Below, in pieces: positions 50,504 through 59,498 of a stretch of 64,000 nucleotides of DNA. The DNA lies in assembly GCF_017355935.1 (NCBI RefSeq), contig NZ_JAFIQT010000004.1:248001-312000 (forward strand), written 5' to 3'. The first letter of the stretch is position 1, and each line of letters opens with the position of its first letter. Made by a program: the position numbers and the translations under genes. The notes below the pieces were generated by a model, which made no database searches, had not been told where the DNA came from, and worked only from the letters and a program-made list of their open reading frames with translations. The stretch is from Telluribacter humicola. Its GTDB lineage: Bacteria; Bacteroidota; Bacteroidia; Cytophagales; Spirosomataceae.

Positions 50504-53500
50504 ATGAAAACAAGTTTACTGGCCACTCTTGCGCTGCCGTTGGGTTTGTTCCTGACGATGCCGGTTTCCGCAGAGAAAAGTAACATTGGCGGTCATGTTA
50601 CAGATCGTGCAGGTAATCATAAGGCTGTTGAGAAACACCTCAGCCCGACACACCTGATTCCCATCAAAGAGGTATCCCCTCAGGCATTTAGAGTAAAAGG
50701 AACTGTAGTAGCCTCTGACGGACAGGGTGCTCTGCCGGGAGTAAGTGTGGTGGTCAAAGGTACCTCCCAGGGTACTACTACCGACGGAAACGGTAACTAC
50801 GAGCTTACCGTTCCGGGAGAAGGGTCGGTGCTGGTTTTTAGCTTTGTGGGCTATACCCCTCAGGAGGTAATAGTTGGCAACCGCCGGGTACTGGATGTGA
50901 CCCTGGCGGCTGATAATAAGGTACTTGAAGAGCTGGTTGTAGTAGGCTACGGTACCCAGAAGCGGGTAAACCTAACGGGAGCAGTCAGCCAGATACAGGC
51001 CCGCGAACTGGAAGACCGGCCTCTTAATAACATGTCCCAGATCCTGCAGGGGATGGTACCTAACCTGAACATCACCTTTAGCACCGGACAGCCGGGTCAG
51101 GGAGGTAACCTGAATGTCAGGGGCGAGACTTCCATTAACGGGGGAGGTCCCCTGGTACTGATCGACGGAGTACCCGGAGATATCAACCGGATTAACCCGA
51201 ATGACGTGGAGTCGGTATCGGTCCTGAAAGATGCGGCTGCCTCGGCAATCTATGGGGCGCGGGGTGCCTTTGGGGTTATCCTGGTTACTACCAAAACCGC
51301 CAAAAATGGCAAAACCAGTGTATCATATAGCAACAACTTTGGTTGGTCTACCCCGACTATAAGTACCCGCTTCATGACCAACGGCTATGAGCACACGATG
51401 CTAAATGATGAGGCCTTCAAACGTGCTACCGGTAACACCTACACCCGGTATTCCGACGAAGATTATAAAGAGCTTGAGGCGCGCCGGTACGACAAGACCG
51501 AGCACCCGGACCGGCCTTGGACGGTAGTCAAAAACGTAAATGGTAAAGATATCTACAACTACTACGGTAACTACGACTGGTGGAATACGCTCTTTAACAT
51601 GACACAGCCTACCAGTCAGCATAACCTGAATCTATCGGGTGGTACCGATAAGGTGAACTATTACCTGTCGGGGTCGGCCTTTCAGAAAGCGGGGATCATG
51701 CGTATCAATACTGATAAATTTAACTCCTATACCCTTCGGAGTAAAATTAACGCCCAGCTGACCCCCTGGCTTAAAGTAAGCAACAACACCCAGTACTTTG
51801 ACTCAAAATACAGCTACCCGGGTCGGGAGGGAGGTGCCAATGCTAACTTTGTAGCCATTACGGTACACGCCATGCCGGCCTATGCTCCCCGTAACCCGGA
51901 TGGTACCGCTACGTACAACACGTTGAAAAACAACTACTCGATCGGTGATGGTCTTTTTGCTAATCTGTTGAATGGAGTAGCAGGGGGAGAAGAGCGAGTG
52001 CATGAGCTGACCACTATTAATTCCCTGACCATTGACTTCACTAAGAACTGGAACCTGGTAGCCAATCATTCGTACTCATTTTATATAGCCGATGACTGGT
52101 ATCGTTCCGCGGTGGCCAGGTACTCCATCCAGCCGGGTATCCTGACGACGGTTCCCAACTACAATACGGATCAGTACAGCCGAACCCTGTGGTTTGACCC
52201 GATGAGCGTTACCAATGTATACTCCTCTTTCAACCAGACATTTGGAAAGCATTATGTGGGGGCTACGGCTGGTCTGAACTACGAAACCAAGAAACACCAG
52301 CGCCTGTACGGTGCCCGTAAGAACCTGCTTTCTGAGAACCTTAACGATCTGAACCTGGGTACGGGAGAGCAGCTTTCTTCGGGTGGCTCGTACCAGTATG
52401 CTCTGTTTGGTACCTTCTTCCGTCTAAACTACGACTACAGTGGTAAGTACCTACTGGAGGTGAATGGTCGCTACGATGGTACTTCCCGTTTTGGAGCCGG
52501 CAGTCGTTATGGTTTTTTTCCTTCGGTATCTGCCGGATGGAGAATCAGCGAAGAAGCTTTCTTTGAACCCGTTCGTAATGTAGTAAATAACCTGAAGGTG
52601 AGAGCTTCGTATGGTACCCTGGGGAATCAGCTGCCTTCCAACACGAATTCGGCCAGCTTCTACCCCTATGTTTCTATTATGCCAACTTCACAGATAAGCT
52701 GGCTGGATAATGGACAAAAGCTCTACCAGGTCAACACACCCAACCCTATATCGCCGAATCTGACCTGGGAAAAAGCAACTACCTCTAACCTGGGTATTGA
52801 TGCTGATGTACTTAATAACCGACTTAACTTTTCATTCGATGCCTATATCCGCAATACGACTGATATGTTGATACCGGGTAAGGTAATTCCTGCCGTGTAT
52901 GGCGCATCAGTACCTACCGAAAATGCGGGTGATTTACAGACTAAAGGTTTTGAACTGGCCATCTCCTGGCGCGATAAACTGAATGTGGCCGGTAAGCCTT
53001 TTTCATATAATGCCTCATTTATTCTCTCAGACTCTAAGTCTGTCATCACGAAGTATGATAACCCAAACAAGATACTGTCAAACCGCTATGTAGGTCAGAC
53101 CATTGGTGAGATCTGGGGGTATTCGATTGGCGGAATCTTCCAGACTAACGAAGAGGCTCAGGCCTACGAAGTTGACCAGACAATCGTGAACCGTCAGCGC
53201 CTCAATGCTCCCGGTGAATGGAATAAGCTGCAGGCAGGTGATCTTAAGTTTATTGACCTGGATGGAAATGGTAAGATAGATCAGGGAGCCAATACGTTGG
53301 AAGACCACGGAGACCTCAGGATCATTGGTAACAGTCAGGCCCGCTATCGGTATGGTATGAACTTCGGAGCCAGCTGGAACGGGATTGATCTGTCGGTACT
53401 GGCGCAGGGTATCTGGCGTAAGCACTGGTATCCGGGCAATAACGCCGACAAGTTCTGGGGGCCTTACTCACGTCCTTACTACTCGTTCATCCCTGAGAAC

Positions 53501-53854
53501 TTTAATGATGATGTCTGGACACCGGAGAACCCCGATGCGTACTTCCCTCTGCTACGGGGGTATACGGCGCTCAACAGCGGGGGGGATCTGAATGCCCGCA
53601 ATGACCGCTACATTCAGAACGTCGGGTACCTTCGTCTGAAAAACGTAGTACTAGGGTATACCTTCCCTGAGAGCCTCACCCGCAAGATCAGAGTACCCAG
53701 AGCCCGTATCTACGTAAGTGGAGAAAACCTGCTGACGTATACGCCTCTCCGTACCAAGTACATTGATCCGGAGCAACTGGATGGCGATGCTACCAACGGA
53801 AGAACGTATCCCATGTCTAAAACTTTCTCCGCTGGTCTTACCCTCAATTTTTAA
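50504..53854 (+). CDS. SusC/RagA-family TonB-dependent transporter (locus 2, phosphoesterase-associated)
   Basis: The 1116-residue protein has a signal peptide (about 1-23, ending VSAE), a 35-residue linker, and a carboxypeptidase-like domain (about 64-140, VKGTVVASDGQGALPGVSVVVKG). The TonB-box-like VVVGYGTQ is followed by the plug (about 150-270, NVRGETSINGGGPLVLIDGVPGD, INPNDVESVSVLKDAAASAIYGARGAFG). The barrel ends KTFSAGLTLNF. It is a close paralogue of SusC locus 1. The operon continues with SusD, a metallophosphoesterase and an EEP-family enzyme, so the cargo may be a phosphorylated glycan or phospholipid-derived compound instead of a plain polysaccharide. That substrate is inference from the neighbours. 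Confidence 0.94.
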   Translation: MKTSLLATLALPLGLFLTMPVSAEKSNIGGHVTDRAGNHKAVEKHLSPTHLIPIKEVSPQAFRVKGTVVASDGQGALPGVSVVVKGTSQGTTTDGNGNYELTVPGEGSVLVFSFVGYTPQEVIVGNRRVLDVTLAADNKVLEELVVVGYGTQKRVNLTGAVSQIQARELEDRPLNNMSQILQGMVPNLNITFSTGQPGQGGNLNVRGETSINGGGPLVLIDGVPGDINRINPNDVESVSVLKDAAASAIYGARGAFGVILVTTKTAKNGKTSVSYSNNFGWSTPTISTRFMTNGYEHTMLNDEAFKRATGNTYTRYSDEDYKELEARRYDKTEHPDRPWTVVKNVNGKDIYNYYGNYDWWNTLFNMTQPTSQHNLNLSGGTDKVNYYLSGSAFQKAGIMRINTDKFNSYTLRSKINAQLTPWLKVSNNTQYFDSKYSYPGREGGANANFVAITVHAMPAYAPRNPDGTATYNTLKNNYSIGDGLFANLLNGVAGGEERVHELTTINSLTIDFTKNWNLVANHSYSFYIADDWYRSAVARYSIQPGILTTVPNYNTDQYSRTLWFDPMSVTNVYSSFNQTFGKHYVGATAGLNYETKKHQRLYGARKNLLSENLNDLNLGTGEQLSSGGSYQYALFGTFFRLNYDYSGKYLLEVNGRYDGTSRFGAGSRYGFFPSVSAGWRISEEAFFEPVRNVVNNLKVRASYGTLGNQLPSNTNSASFYPYVSIMPTSQISWLDNGQKLYQVNTPNPISPNLTWEKATTSNLGIDADVLNNRLNFSFDAYIRNTTDMLIPGKVIPAVYGASVPTENAGDLQTKGFELAISWRDKLNVAGKPFSYNASFILSDSKSVITKYDNPNKILSNRYVGQTIGEIWGYSIGGIFQTNEEAQAYEVDQTIVNRQRLNAPGEWNKLQAGDLKFIDLDGNGKIDQGANTLEDHGDLRIIGNSQARYRYGMNFGASWNGIDLSVLAQGIWRKHWYPGNNADKFWGPYSRPYYSFIPENFNDDVWTPENPDAYFPLLRGYTALNSGGDLNARNDRYIQNVGYLRLKNVVLGYTFPESLTRKIRVPRARIYVSGENLLTYTPLRTKYIDPEQLDGDATNGRTYPMSKTFSAGLTLNF

Positions 53855-53877
53855 ACCGGCTTAATTACGTAGTACCT

Positions 53878-55608
53878 ATGAAAAGAACAATAAGTTGCCT
53901 AGCCATAGCCTTGGGGCTGGTTTCCTGTAATCTGGACCTGCTGCCTCAGGATGCCATTGCTCCTGAAACCTTTTTCAAAACCGAAAATGATCTACAGCTA
54001 TATACCAATTCATTCTACAATGCCCTGCCCGGCGCGGAGGATGTGTACAATGAGGATGTAGATAACGTAGTAAAAACCAGCCTCCGCGACGAGTTGAGAG
54101 GTACCCGGGTGGTACCTACCAGCGGAGGAGGATGGAGCTGGGGAACCCTCCGAAACATCAACTACTTCCTGGCCAATTCGAACAAATGTCCGGACCCCAA
54201 AGCCGTTGCTAAATATAATGGCCTGGCCCGTTTCTTCCGGGCTTACTTTTACTTCGGCATGGTAAAGCGTTTTGGCGATGTCCCCTGGTACTCACAGCCT
54301 ATTGAGAGCAATAATGAAGAGATGTTAACCAAAGCCCGTGATCCGCGGGCGATGGTGATGGACTCCGTTATGGCTGACCTTGATTATGCCATTGCCAATC
54401 TGGGCAACGCGCGTCAGGTAAATACTGTCACCAAATGGACAGCCCTGGCCCTGAAGTCCCGGATAGCCCTGTACGAAGGCACCTTCCGCAAGTACCACCC
54501 CGAATACAACCTGCCCAACGCTGACAAGTTCCTGGATGAGTGTATCGCTGCTTCCGATGAATTAATGAAAAACAGCGGGTATACCATCTATAAGGCCACG
54601 CCCCAGACTGCCTACCAGAAGTTATTCGCGTCGGATAACGCGATTGCCGAGGAAGTGATCCTGGCCCGTGACTTTAGTGATGAGTCACAGGTATATCATA
54701 ACCTGAACTACTACACCATGACCGCTTCGTACGGACGTCCCGGTCTGGAGAAGAGGCTGGTCAACAGCTACCTGATGGCCGACGGCTCGCGTTTTACGGA
54801 TATTCAGGGTTACGATACCATGCAGTTCTTTGAAGAGGTCCAGAACCGTGACCCGCGTCTGTCCCAGACCATCCGGACACCCGGCTATACCCGTATCGGT
54901 GAAACTACCCGACTGGTTCCGGAATTCGGGGCTACGGTGACCGGATACCAGTTGATCAAATTCGTATCGGAGCCCAAGTGGGATACTTTCAACAAGGACA
55001 TTACGGATATGCCTATCTTCCGCTACGCCGAAGTACTTCTGAACTTTGCCGAAGCCAAAGCCGAGCGGGGCACCCTGACCCAGGCAGATCTGGACCGTTC
55101 CATCAAGCTGATCCGTGACCGGGTGGGCATGCCTACCATCCACATGGCTGACGCCAATGCCAAACCAGACCCTTACCAGGCCGAGATGTACCCTCAGCTT
55201 AAAGGAGCCAACAAAGGTGTTCTTCTGGAAATTCGTCGGGAAAGACGCGTTGAACTGGTGATGGAAAACTTCTTCCGTTGGGACGATATCATCCGGTGGA
55301 AAGAAGGTCAACTCCTGACCAGACCCTTCAAAGGAATGTACTTCCCGGGCCCGGGTAATTTTGATCTGGACAAAGATGGAAAAGTAGATCTGGTCATCTA
55401 CGAGGGTACCAAGCCCACCGTTCCGGGTGCTCAGATTCTGAAACTGGGCAGCGAGATATCGCTGGAAAACGGAAACAAGGGAGGCAATATCGTGATCAAC
55501 GGGCATATCAATAAATCCTGGAATGAGGCCAGGGATTATCTCTACCCGCTACCCACTCAGGAAATCCTTTTGAACCCAAACCTGACCCAAAACCCCAATT
55601 GGAAATAA
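53878..55608 (+). CDS. SusD/RagB-family lipoprotein (locus 2)
   Basis: The 576-residue protein has a lipoprotein signal MKRTISCLAIALGLVSC with Cys17. NLDLLPQDAIAPETFFKTENDLQLYTNSFY is a standard SusD start. ARFFRAYFYFGMVKRFGDVPW carries the SusC-contact helices, and KSRIALYEGTFRKYHPEY matches the same stretch in SusD locus 1. The C terminus EARDYLYPLPTQEILLNPNLTQNPNW is typical. It follows its SusC gene by 23 bp and caps that transporter at the cell surface. The binding residues for the ligand cannot be identified by eye. A hairpin separates it from the phosphoesterase gene. Confidence 0.95.
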   Translation: MKRTISCLAIALGLVSCNLDLLPQDAIAPETFFKTENDLQLYTNSFYNALPGAEDVYNEDVDNVVKTSLRDELRGTRVVPTSGGGWSWGTLRNINYFLANSNKCPDPKAVAKYNGLARFFRAYFYFGMVKRFGDVPWYSQPIESNNEEMLTKARDPRAMVMDSVMADLDYAIANLGNARQVNTVTKWTALALKSRIALYEGTFRKYHPEYNLPNADKFLDECIAASDELMKNSGYTIYKATPQTAYQKLFASDNAIAEEVILARDFSDESQVYHNLNYYTMTASYGRPGLEKRLVNSYLMADGSRFTDIQGYDTMQFFEEVQNRDPRLSQTIRTPGYTRIGETTRLVPEFGATVTGYQLIKFVSEPKWDTFNKDITDMPIFRYAEVLLNFAEAKAERGTLTQADLDRSIKLIRDRVGMPTIHMADANAKPDPYQAEMYPQLKGANKGVLLEIRRERRVELVMENFFRWDDIIRWKEGQLLTRPFKGMYFPGPGNFDLDKDGKVDLVIYEGTKPTVPGAQILKLGSEISLENGNKGGNIVINGHINKSWNEARDYLYPLPTQEILLNPNLTQNPNWK

Positions 55609-55628
55609 TCTATTAAAAACCTGTAAAA

Positions 55629-55672
55629 AAGAAGCAAGCAGTTCGCTAGGATTAGTGACTTGCTTGCTTCTT
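55629..55672 (+). terminator. Hairpin between SusD locus 2 and the phosphoesterase gene
   Basis: AAGAAGCAAGCA pairs perfectly with TGCTTGCTTCTT around a 20-base loop, but the tail ACTTATAT is not a T-run. It may attenuate transcription or protect the SusCD mRNA 3' end rather than stop the operon fully. Confidence 0.5.
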
Positions 55673-55699
55673 ACTTATATAACATAGCCACTAACCTGT

Positions 55700-56935
55700 A
55701 TGCAAGCCAATAGAAGAGTCTTTCTCGAAAAGATAGCCGCAGCGGGGGCATTAAGCCTGTTACCAGCCGCCCATGCCCTGGCTGATGGTACACCTCAGCC
55801 TTCACCCCAGCCTAATGCCGAAGAAAAGAACCATTTTGTTGTGGGTCCTTATCTGCAGAACGTAGGTCCGGATGAGGCAACCGTGATGTGGATCAATCAC
55901 AAAAACTGTTTCAGCTGGGTTGAGTACGGAGCCGGTACCCATACCAGCAAGCGGGAGTTTGGTTATACCAATGGCTTGATTGAGGCCAATAACCGGATCA
56001 ATAAAATAACGCTAACCGAGCTTAAACCAGGTACCGAACATAAGTACAGGATAGTCTCTACGGAGGTACTGGGCTACAAAGGGTCTAAGGTGGAATTCGG
56101 AGAAACCATCACGAGTCCTATGTTCACGTTCAAGACACCGGCTCCTACCGATGAGGAGGTGAAGATGGTGATCCTGAACGATATCCACGACCGTCCCCAG
56201 ATTATCCCGCAACTCCTCTATCGCCACGCCTACACCGGCAATACCCGCGATTACGACATGGTGGTCTACAACGGTGACTGCTTTGACTGGGTGACAGAAG
56301 AGAAGCAGATGGTGGACCACCTTATTAAACCATCGGTGGATGTCTTCGCGACGGAAGTACCCTTCTTACTCACCCAGGGTAACCATGAGTGCCGGGGTAG
56401 CTTCTCAAGGCACATCCCGCAGTACTACGCCTATCCCGACAATAAATACTACTACTCCTTCACCCGCGGACCGGTACATTTTGTGGTACTGGATTCGGGA
56501 GAAGACAAAACCGACGACAGCGTCGAGTACGGCGGATTGAGTGCCTTTGATCGCTACCGGGAAGTGCAGAAACGGTGGCTCGAAAAGGAAGTCCAGACGG
56601 AAGCTTTCAAGAAGGCTGCATTTCGGGTGGTACTGATCCATATATCGCCCTGGCACTCCGGTGACTGGCACGGTACCCTGCACTGTCGGGAGCAGTTCGG
56701 TCCTATTTTGAACAAAGCCAAAATTGACCTTCAGATCTCAGGACATACCCACCGCTACGCTACCCACGATGCGGATAGTACCCATTCATTCCCCATTGTC
56801 ATTGGCGGTGGTCCTTTGGAAGGAAAGCGCACCCTGATCAAACTTCACGCTACCCCCAAAGAGCTTAATCTGAAAATGATCCGGGACGATGGAGAGCTGG
56901 TGGGTAAGTACACTCTTAGCAAAAAAGTAGTTTAA
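55700..56935 (+). CDS. Tat-type metallophosphoesterase with N-terminal Fn3-like domain (purple acid phosphatase-like)
   Basis: The 411-residue protein begins MQANRRVFLEKIAAAGALSL, a Tat-like signal with twin Arg. An Fn3-like domain (about 45-145, VGPYLQNVGPDEATVMW) comes before the calcineurin-like core. Metal ligands are all present: NDIHD (Asp161, His163), NGD (Asp193), GNHE (Asn228, His229), LIHIS (His314) and SGHTH (His349, His351). It should hydrolyse phosphomonoesters or diesters in the periplasm. It sits between SusD and an EEP-family gene, so it likely frees phosphate from the imported substrate. The spacing to the next gene is 46 bp. Confidence 0.92.
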   Translation: MQANRRVFLEKIAAAGALSLLPAAHALADGTPQPSPQPNAEEKNHFVVGPYLQNVGPDEATVMWINHKNCFSWVEYGAGTHTSKREFGYTNGLIEANNRINKITLTELKPGTEHKYRIVSTEVLGYKGSKVEFGETITSPMFTFKTPAPTDEEVKMVILNDIHDRPQIIPQLLYRHAYTGNTRDYDMVVYNGDCFDWVTEEKQMVDHLIKPSVDVFATEVPFLLTQGNHECRGSFSRHIPQYYAYPDNKYYYSFTRGPVHFVVLDSGEDKTDDSVEYGGLSAFDRYREVQKRWLEKEVQTEAFKKAAFRVVLIHISPWHSGDWHGTLHCREQFGPILNKAKIDLQISGHTHRYATHDADSTHSFPIVIGGGPLEGKRTLIKLHATPKELNLKMIRDDGELVGKYTLSKKVV

Positions 56936-56981
56936 ATTGCGCTCCATCATACCTATACCCAATAGATTATAAATTTTTCCA

Positions 56982-57797
56982 ATGAAAAGATCACTATTAA
57001 CTCTAAGTATCATTTCCGCTATGTTCTCCATGGGCTTTACCAATCAACCAAAAGGAGAGAAAGATCCAGTAGCTGCCAAAGCCAACCTTAAGGTAATGGC
57101 CTATAATATCCACCACTGCAATCCGCCCTCTGAGAAGGTGAAGATTGATGTGGAGGCTATCGCGCGCGTAATCAATCAGGAGAAGCCGGATCTGGTAGCC
57201 CTGCAGGAAGTGGATAACTATACCGAACGCTCGGGCAAGGAATTGAACCAGGCCCGCGAACTGGCCCGCCTCACGGGCATGAAGTCTTTTTTTATGAAAG
57301 CCCTTGACCACCAGGGGGGCGAGTATGGAGTGGCCGTACTTTCCCGCCTGCCAATCGTGGATTCGGTGGGTTACCTACTACCTCGCAACCCCGAGCTGGG
57401 AGGCGAAGACCGGGCCGTAGCCGCGGTTACGGTACAGGTACCCGGTAAGGGCCGGGTTATCTTTGCCAGTACTCACCTCGATCTGAAAGAAGGCAATCGG
57501 GTTACGGAGTCGGAACAGATTGTCAAGTATTTCAAAGATGCTGGTTTGCCCATGATCCTGGCCGGAGACTTCAATGCTCTTCCTGGTAGTCCGACGATCA
57601 ACTATTTTGATCAGTACTTCACCCGTACCTGCCAGCAGAACTGCGAGCCTACCATACCCGTTGATAAGCCCAATCGTACAATCGACTTTATCATGTACAA
57701 TCCGGCCGGTAGGTTCAAGGCTCAGTCCACCCGGGTAATCAGCGAGAAGTATGCATCGGATCACCTGCCGGTGGTAGCGGAGCTGGAAGTAAAATAG
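56982..57797 (+). CDS. Secreted endonuclease/exonuclease/phosphatase (EEP) family hydrolase
   Basis: The 271-residue protein has a signal peptide (about 1-21, MFSMGFTNQ). The EEP fold motifs are complete: YNIHHC (Asn42), LVALQEVD (Glu76), STHLDLKEG (His165, Asp167), GDFNALPGS (Asp196, Asn198), TIDFIMY (Asp235) and SDHLPVVAEL (Asp260, His261). Members cleave phosphodiester or phosphomonoester bonds in DNA, inositol phosphates or sphingomyelin. As the enzyme is exported and beside a phosphatase and SusCD, a nutrient-scavenging phosphodiesterase is the best guess. The unit ends at the strong bidirectional terminator 50 bp downstream. Confidence 0.92.
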   Translation: MKRSLLTLSIISAMFSMGFTNQPKGEKDPVAAKANLKVMAYNIHHCNPPSEKVKIDVEAIARVINQEKPDLVALQEVDNYTERSGKELNQARELARLTGMKSFFMKALDHQGGEYGVAVLSRLPIVDSVGYLLPRNPELGGEDRAVAAVTVQVPGKGRVIFASTHLDLKEGNRVTESEQIVKYFKDAGLPMILAGDFNALPGSPTINYFDQYFTRTCQQNCEPTIPVDKPNRTIDFIMYNPAGRFKAQSTRVISEKYASDHLPVVAELEVK

Positions 57798-57846
57798 GTG
57801 TACCTGTAATGATCCTTCACAGGTAGTTATACAACCCAATAAAGCT

Positions 57847-57897
57847 AAAAGTCCAACGCCTCAGAAGATGATATTCTCTGAGGCGTTGGACTTTTTT
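57847..57897. terminator. Bidirectional terminator between convergent SusCD loci
   Basis: GTCCAACGCCTCAGA (57851-57865) and TCTGAGGCGTTGGAC (57877-57891) pair perfectly; six T follow on the plus strand and four T on the minus strand. Confidence 0.9.
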
Positions 57898-57944
57898 CAT
57901 TAGGAAAGAAATATACCTAAAAGGGATATTCTTTGGCAGTTGGC

Positions 57945-59486
57945 CTAGTACCCGGCGTTCTGGTACATTTTCTCCGGGTTGAGCTTGTGTTCGTCGAACG
58001 GAATGGGGTAGTACCGGTCCTTGGTTCCGAAGTTAGAGAGCTTCGCAATTCCGTAATCCGCCTGGGGCTTGGATTTGAAGTAGGCTACCAGCTCCTGGGT
58101 ATTGAAGAAACGGAGCAGGTCGTACCACCGGTGGTTTTCAAAAGCCAGCTCCACGCGACGCTCGTGCAGTATTGCCAGCTTCAGCGTAGGGTACTTAGCG
58201 ACATAATCCGGATTGGTCTTGGCCACCTCGTAGGTAGGTAAGCCAGCTCTTTCACGAACCTGGTTCAGGAAGCCAATAGCTGTAGCGTCATCACCCAGGT
58301 GCATGTGTACTTCGGCCAGCATCAGGATTACATCCGCGTAGCGAATCAGGATCCAGTCATTACCTCCGAAGCCATTGGTGGTAGCGGCGGCACTGTTGTC
58401 GCGGAACTTGGTGATGAAGTAGTCCTTGACAATAGGATCATTCGCATATTTGATGGAGTAATCCTTTCTGGCGTCTCCCTCTTCGTAATCCTTCACCAGA
58501 TCCATCTTTACGTTTCCACCTGCCCCGTTGGAGGTGAACAGGGAGTTAACGTTTTCGCCCCTGGCCTGGTTGTTACGGGCGATGGAAGAGGAGTAGTTGA
58601 TATCTCCCTGCTTGTTAACGATCTGGAATATAGACTCCGGATTGGTTGTTTTCTTAGCCACATCAAATACATCCGCATAAGGAATCTCTTTCAGATCACC
58701 GAAGGTCCTCATGTTGTAGGCAGCCGTCAAGTAGTTCTTGGCCTCGTTCAGGTTGGTGGTACGATTGGCAGCATCCAGCGTAGTAGCCATGGTCAGGTAC
58801 ACCTGACCCAGCAAGGCATTGCCTGCGGCCTTGGAAACCCTGCCCTTATTGGCCGCAGTAGGAAGATTGGGCAGCGGACTGACCACTACGTCTTTCAGAT
58901 CCGCAATGATCTGCTGGTACACTACCTCCTTTTTTTCCCGGTAGGTACTGGCGTTTACCTCATCCGCGGTAGTTAGCTGCTTGGTAACCAGAGGTACATC
59001 GCCCCATTTGCGTACCAGATGGAAATAAATCAGCGCCCGCACGAATTTAGCCTCTGCCTTGTACTGTTCTTTAAGGTCGTTGTTCGCAAAGGTGACCCTC
59101 TCAATGCCTTCGAGTACCTGATTGGAACGGGAGATGCTCTGGTACAGGCCCAGCCAGTGGCTTTTGAGGTAGGTGTTGCTGGGCAGCAGGGAGAAATCAT
59201 TGAACTGGAAGGGCTCACCGGCATTTGACTGGTTGTCATTGCGGCCGGTATTGTCTGACCGCTCTTCGTTGAAAATTCCGCTGGACTCGCCGATGGAGTT
59301 ACCACTCCGCAGCGACTGGTAGATGCCATTCACCGCTAACTGGACATCATTTTCAGTGCGGTAGTAGGTGGTGGCGGCCACCGCGTTAGGGTCCTGCACG
59401 TCAATAAAGTCATTAGAGCAGGAGCTCAAAAAAGCCAGGCTCACGGCTACTACAAGGGTACGTAGGGTATGGGTTGTATAATTCAT
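57945..59486 (-). CDS. SusD/RagB-family lipoprotein (locus 3)
   Basis: The 513-residue protein has a lipoprotein signal ending AFLSSC (Cys23). SNDFIDVQDPNAVAATTYYRTENDVQLAVNGIY is a typical SusD N terminus, and EAKFVRALIYFHLVRKWGDVPLV is the TPR region. The C terminus is RRVELAFENHRWYDLLRF and RYYPIPFDEHKLNPE. It belongs to a different SusD subgroup than loci 1 and 2: it is shorter and lacks their EGTFRKYH stretch. It follows its SusC gene by 12 bp. No degradative enzyme is visible in this unit within the window, so the substrate is open. Confidence 0.94.
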   Translation of the reverse strand: MNYTTHTLRTLVVAVSLAFLSSCSNDFIDVQDPNAVAATTYYRTENDVQLAVNGIYQSLRSGNSIGESSGIFNEERSDNTGRNDNQSNAGEPFQFNDFSLLPSNTYLKSHWLGLYQSISRSNQVLEGIERVTFANNDLKEQYKAEAKFVRALIYFHLVRKWGDVPLVTKQLTTADEVNASTYREKKEVVYQQIIADLKDVVVSPLPNLPTAANKGRVSKAAGNALLGQVYLTMATTLDAANRTTNLNEAKNYLTAAYNMRTFGDLKEIPYADVFDVAKKTTNPESIFQIVNKQGDINYSSSIARNNQARGENVNSLFTSNGAGGNVKMDLVKDYEEGDARKDYSIKYANDPIVKDYFITKFRDNSAAATTNGFGGNDWILIRYADVILMLAEVHMHLGDDATAIGFLNQVRERAGLPTYEVAKTNPDYVAKYPTLKLAILHERRVELAFENHRWYDLLRFFNTQELVAYFKSKPQADYGIAKLSNFGTKDRYYPIPFDEHKLNPEKMYQNAGY

Positions 59487-59498
59487 AATTGCTGATTC

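Noticed and set aside
54685-55506. 273-codon frame antisense to SusD locus 2
   Set aside because: It lies entirely inside a certain SusD gene; long antisense frames are common in these GC-balanced genes.
58299-58976. 225-codon frame antisense to SusD locus 3
   Set aside because: Complete overlap with a certain SusD gene and no domain pattern of its own.
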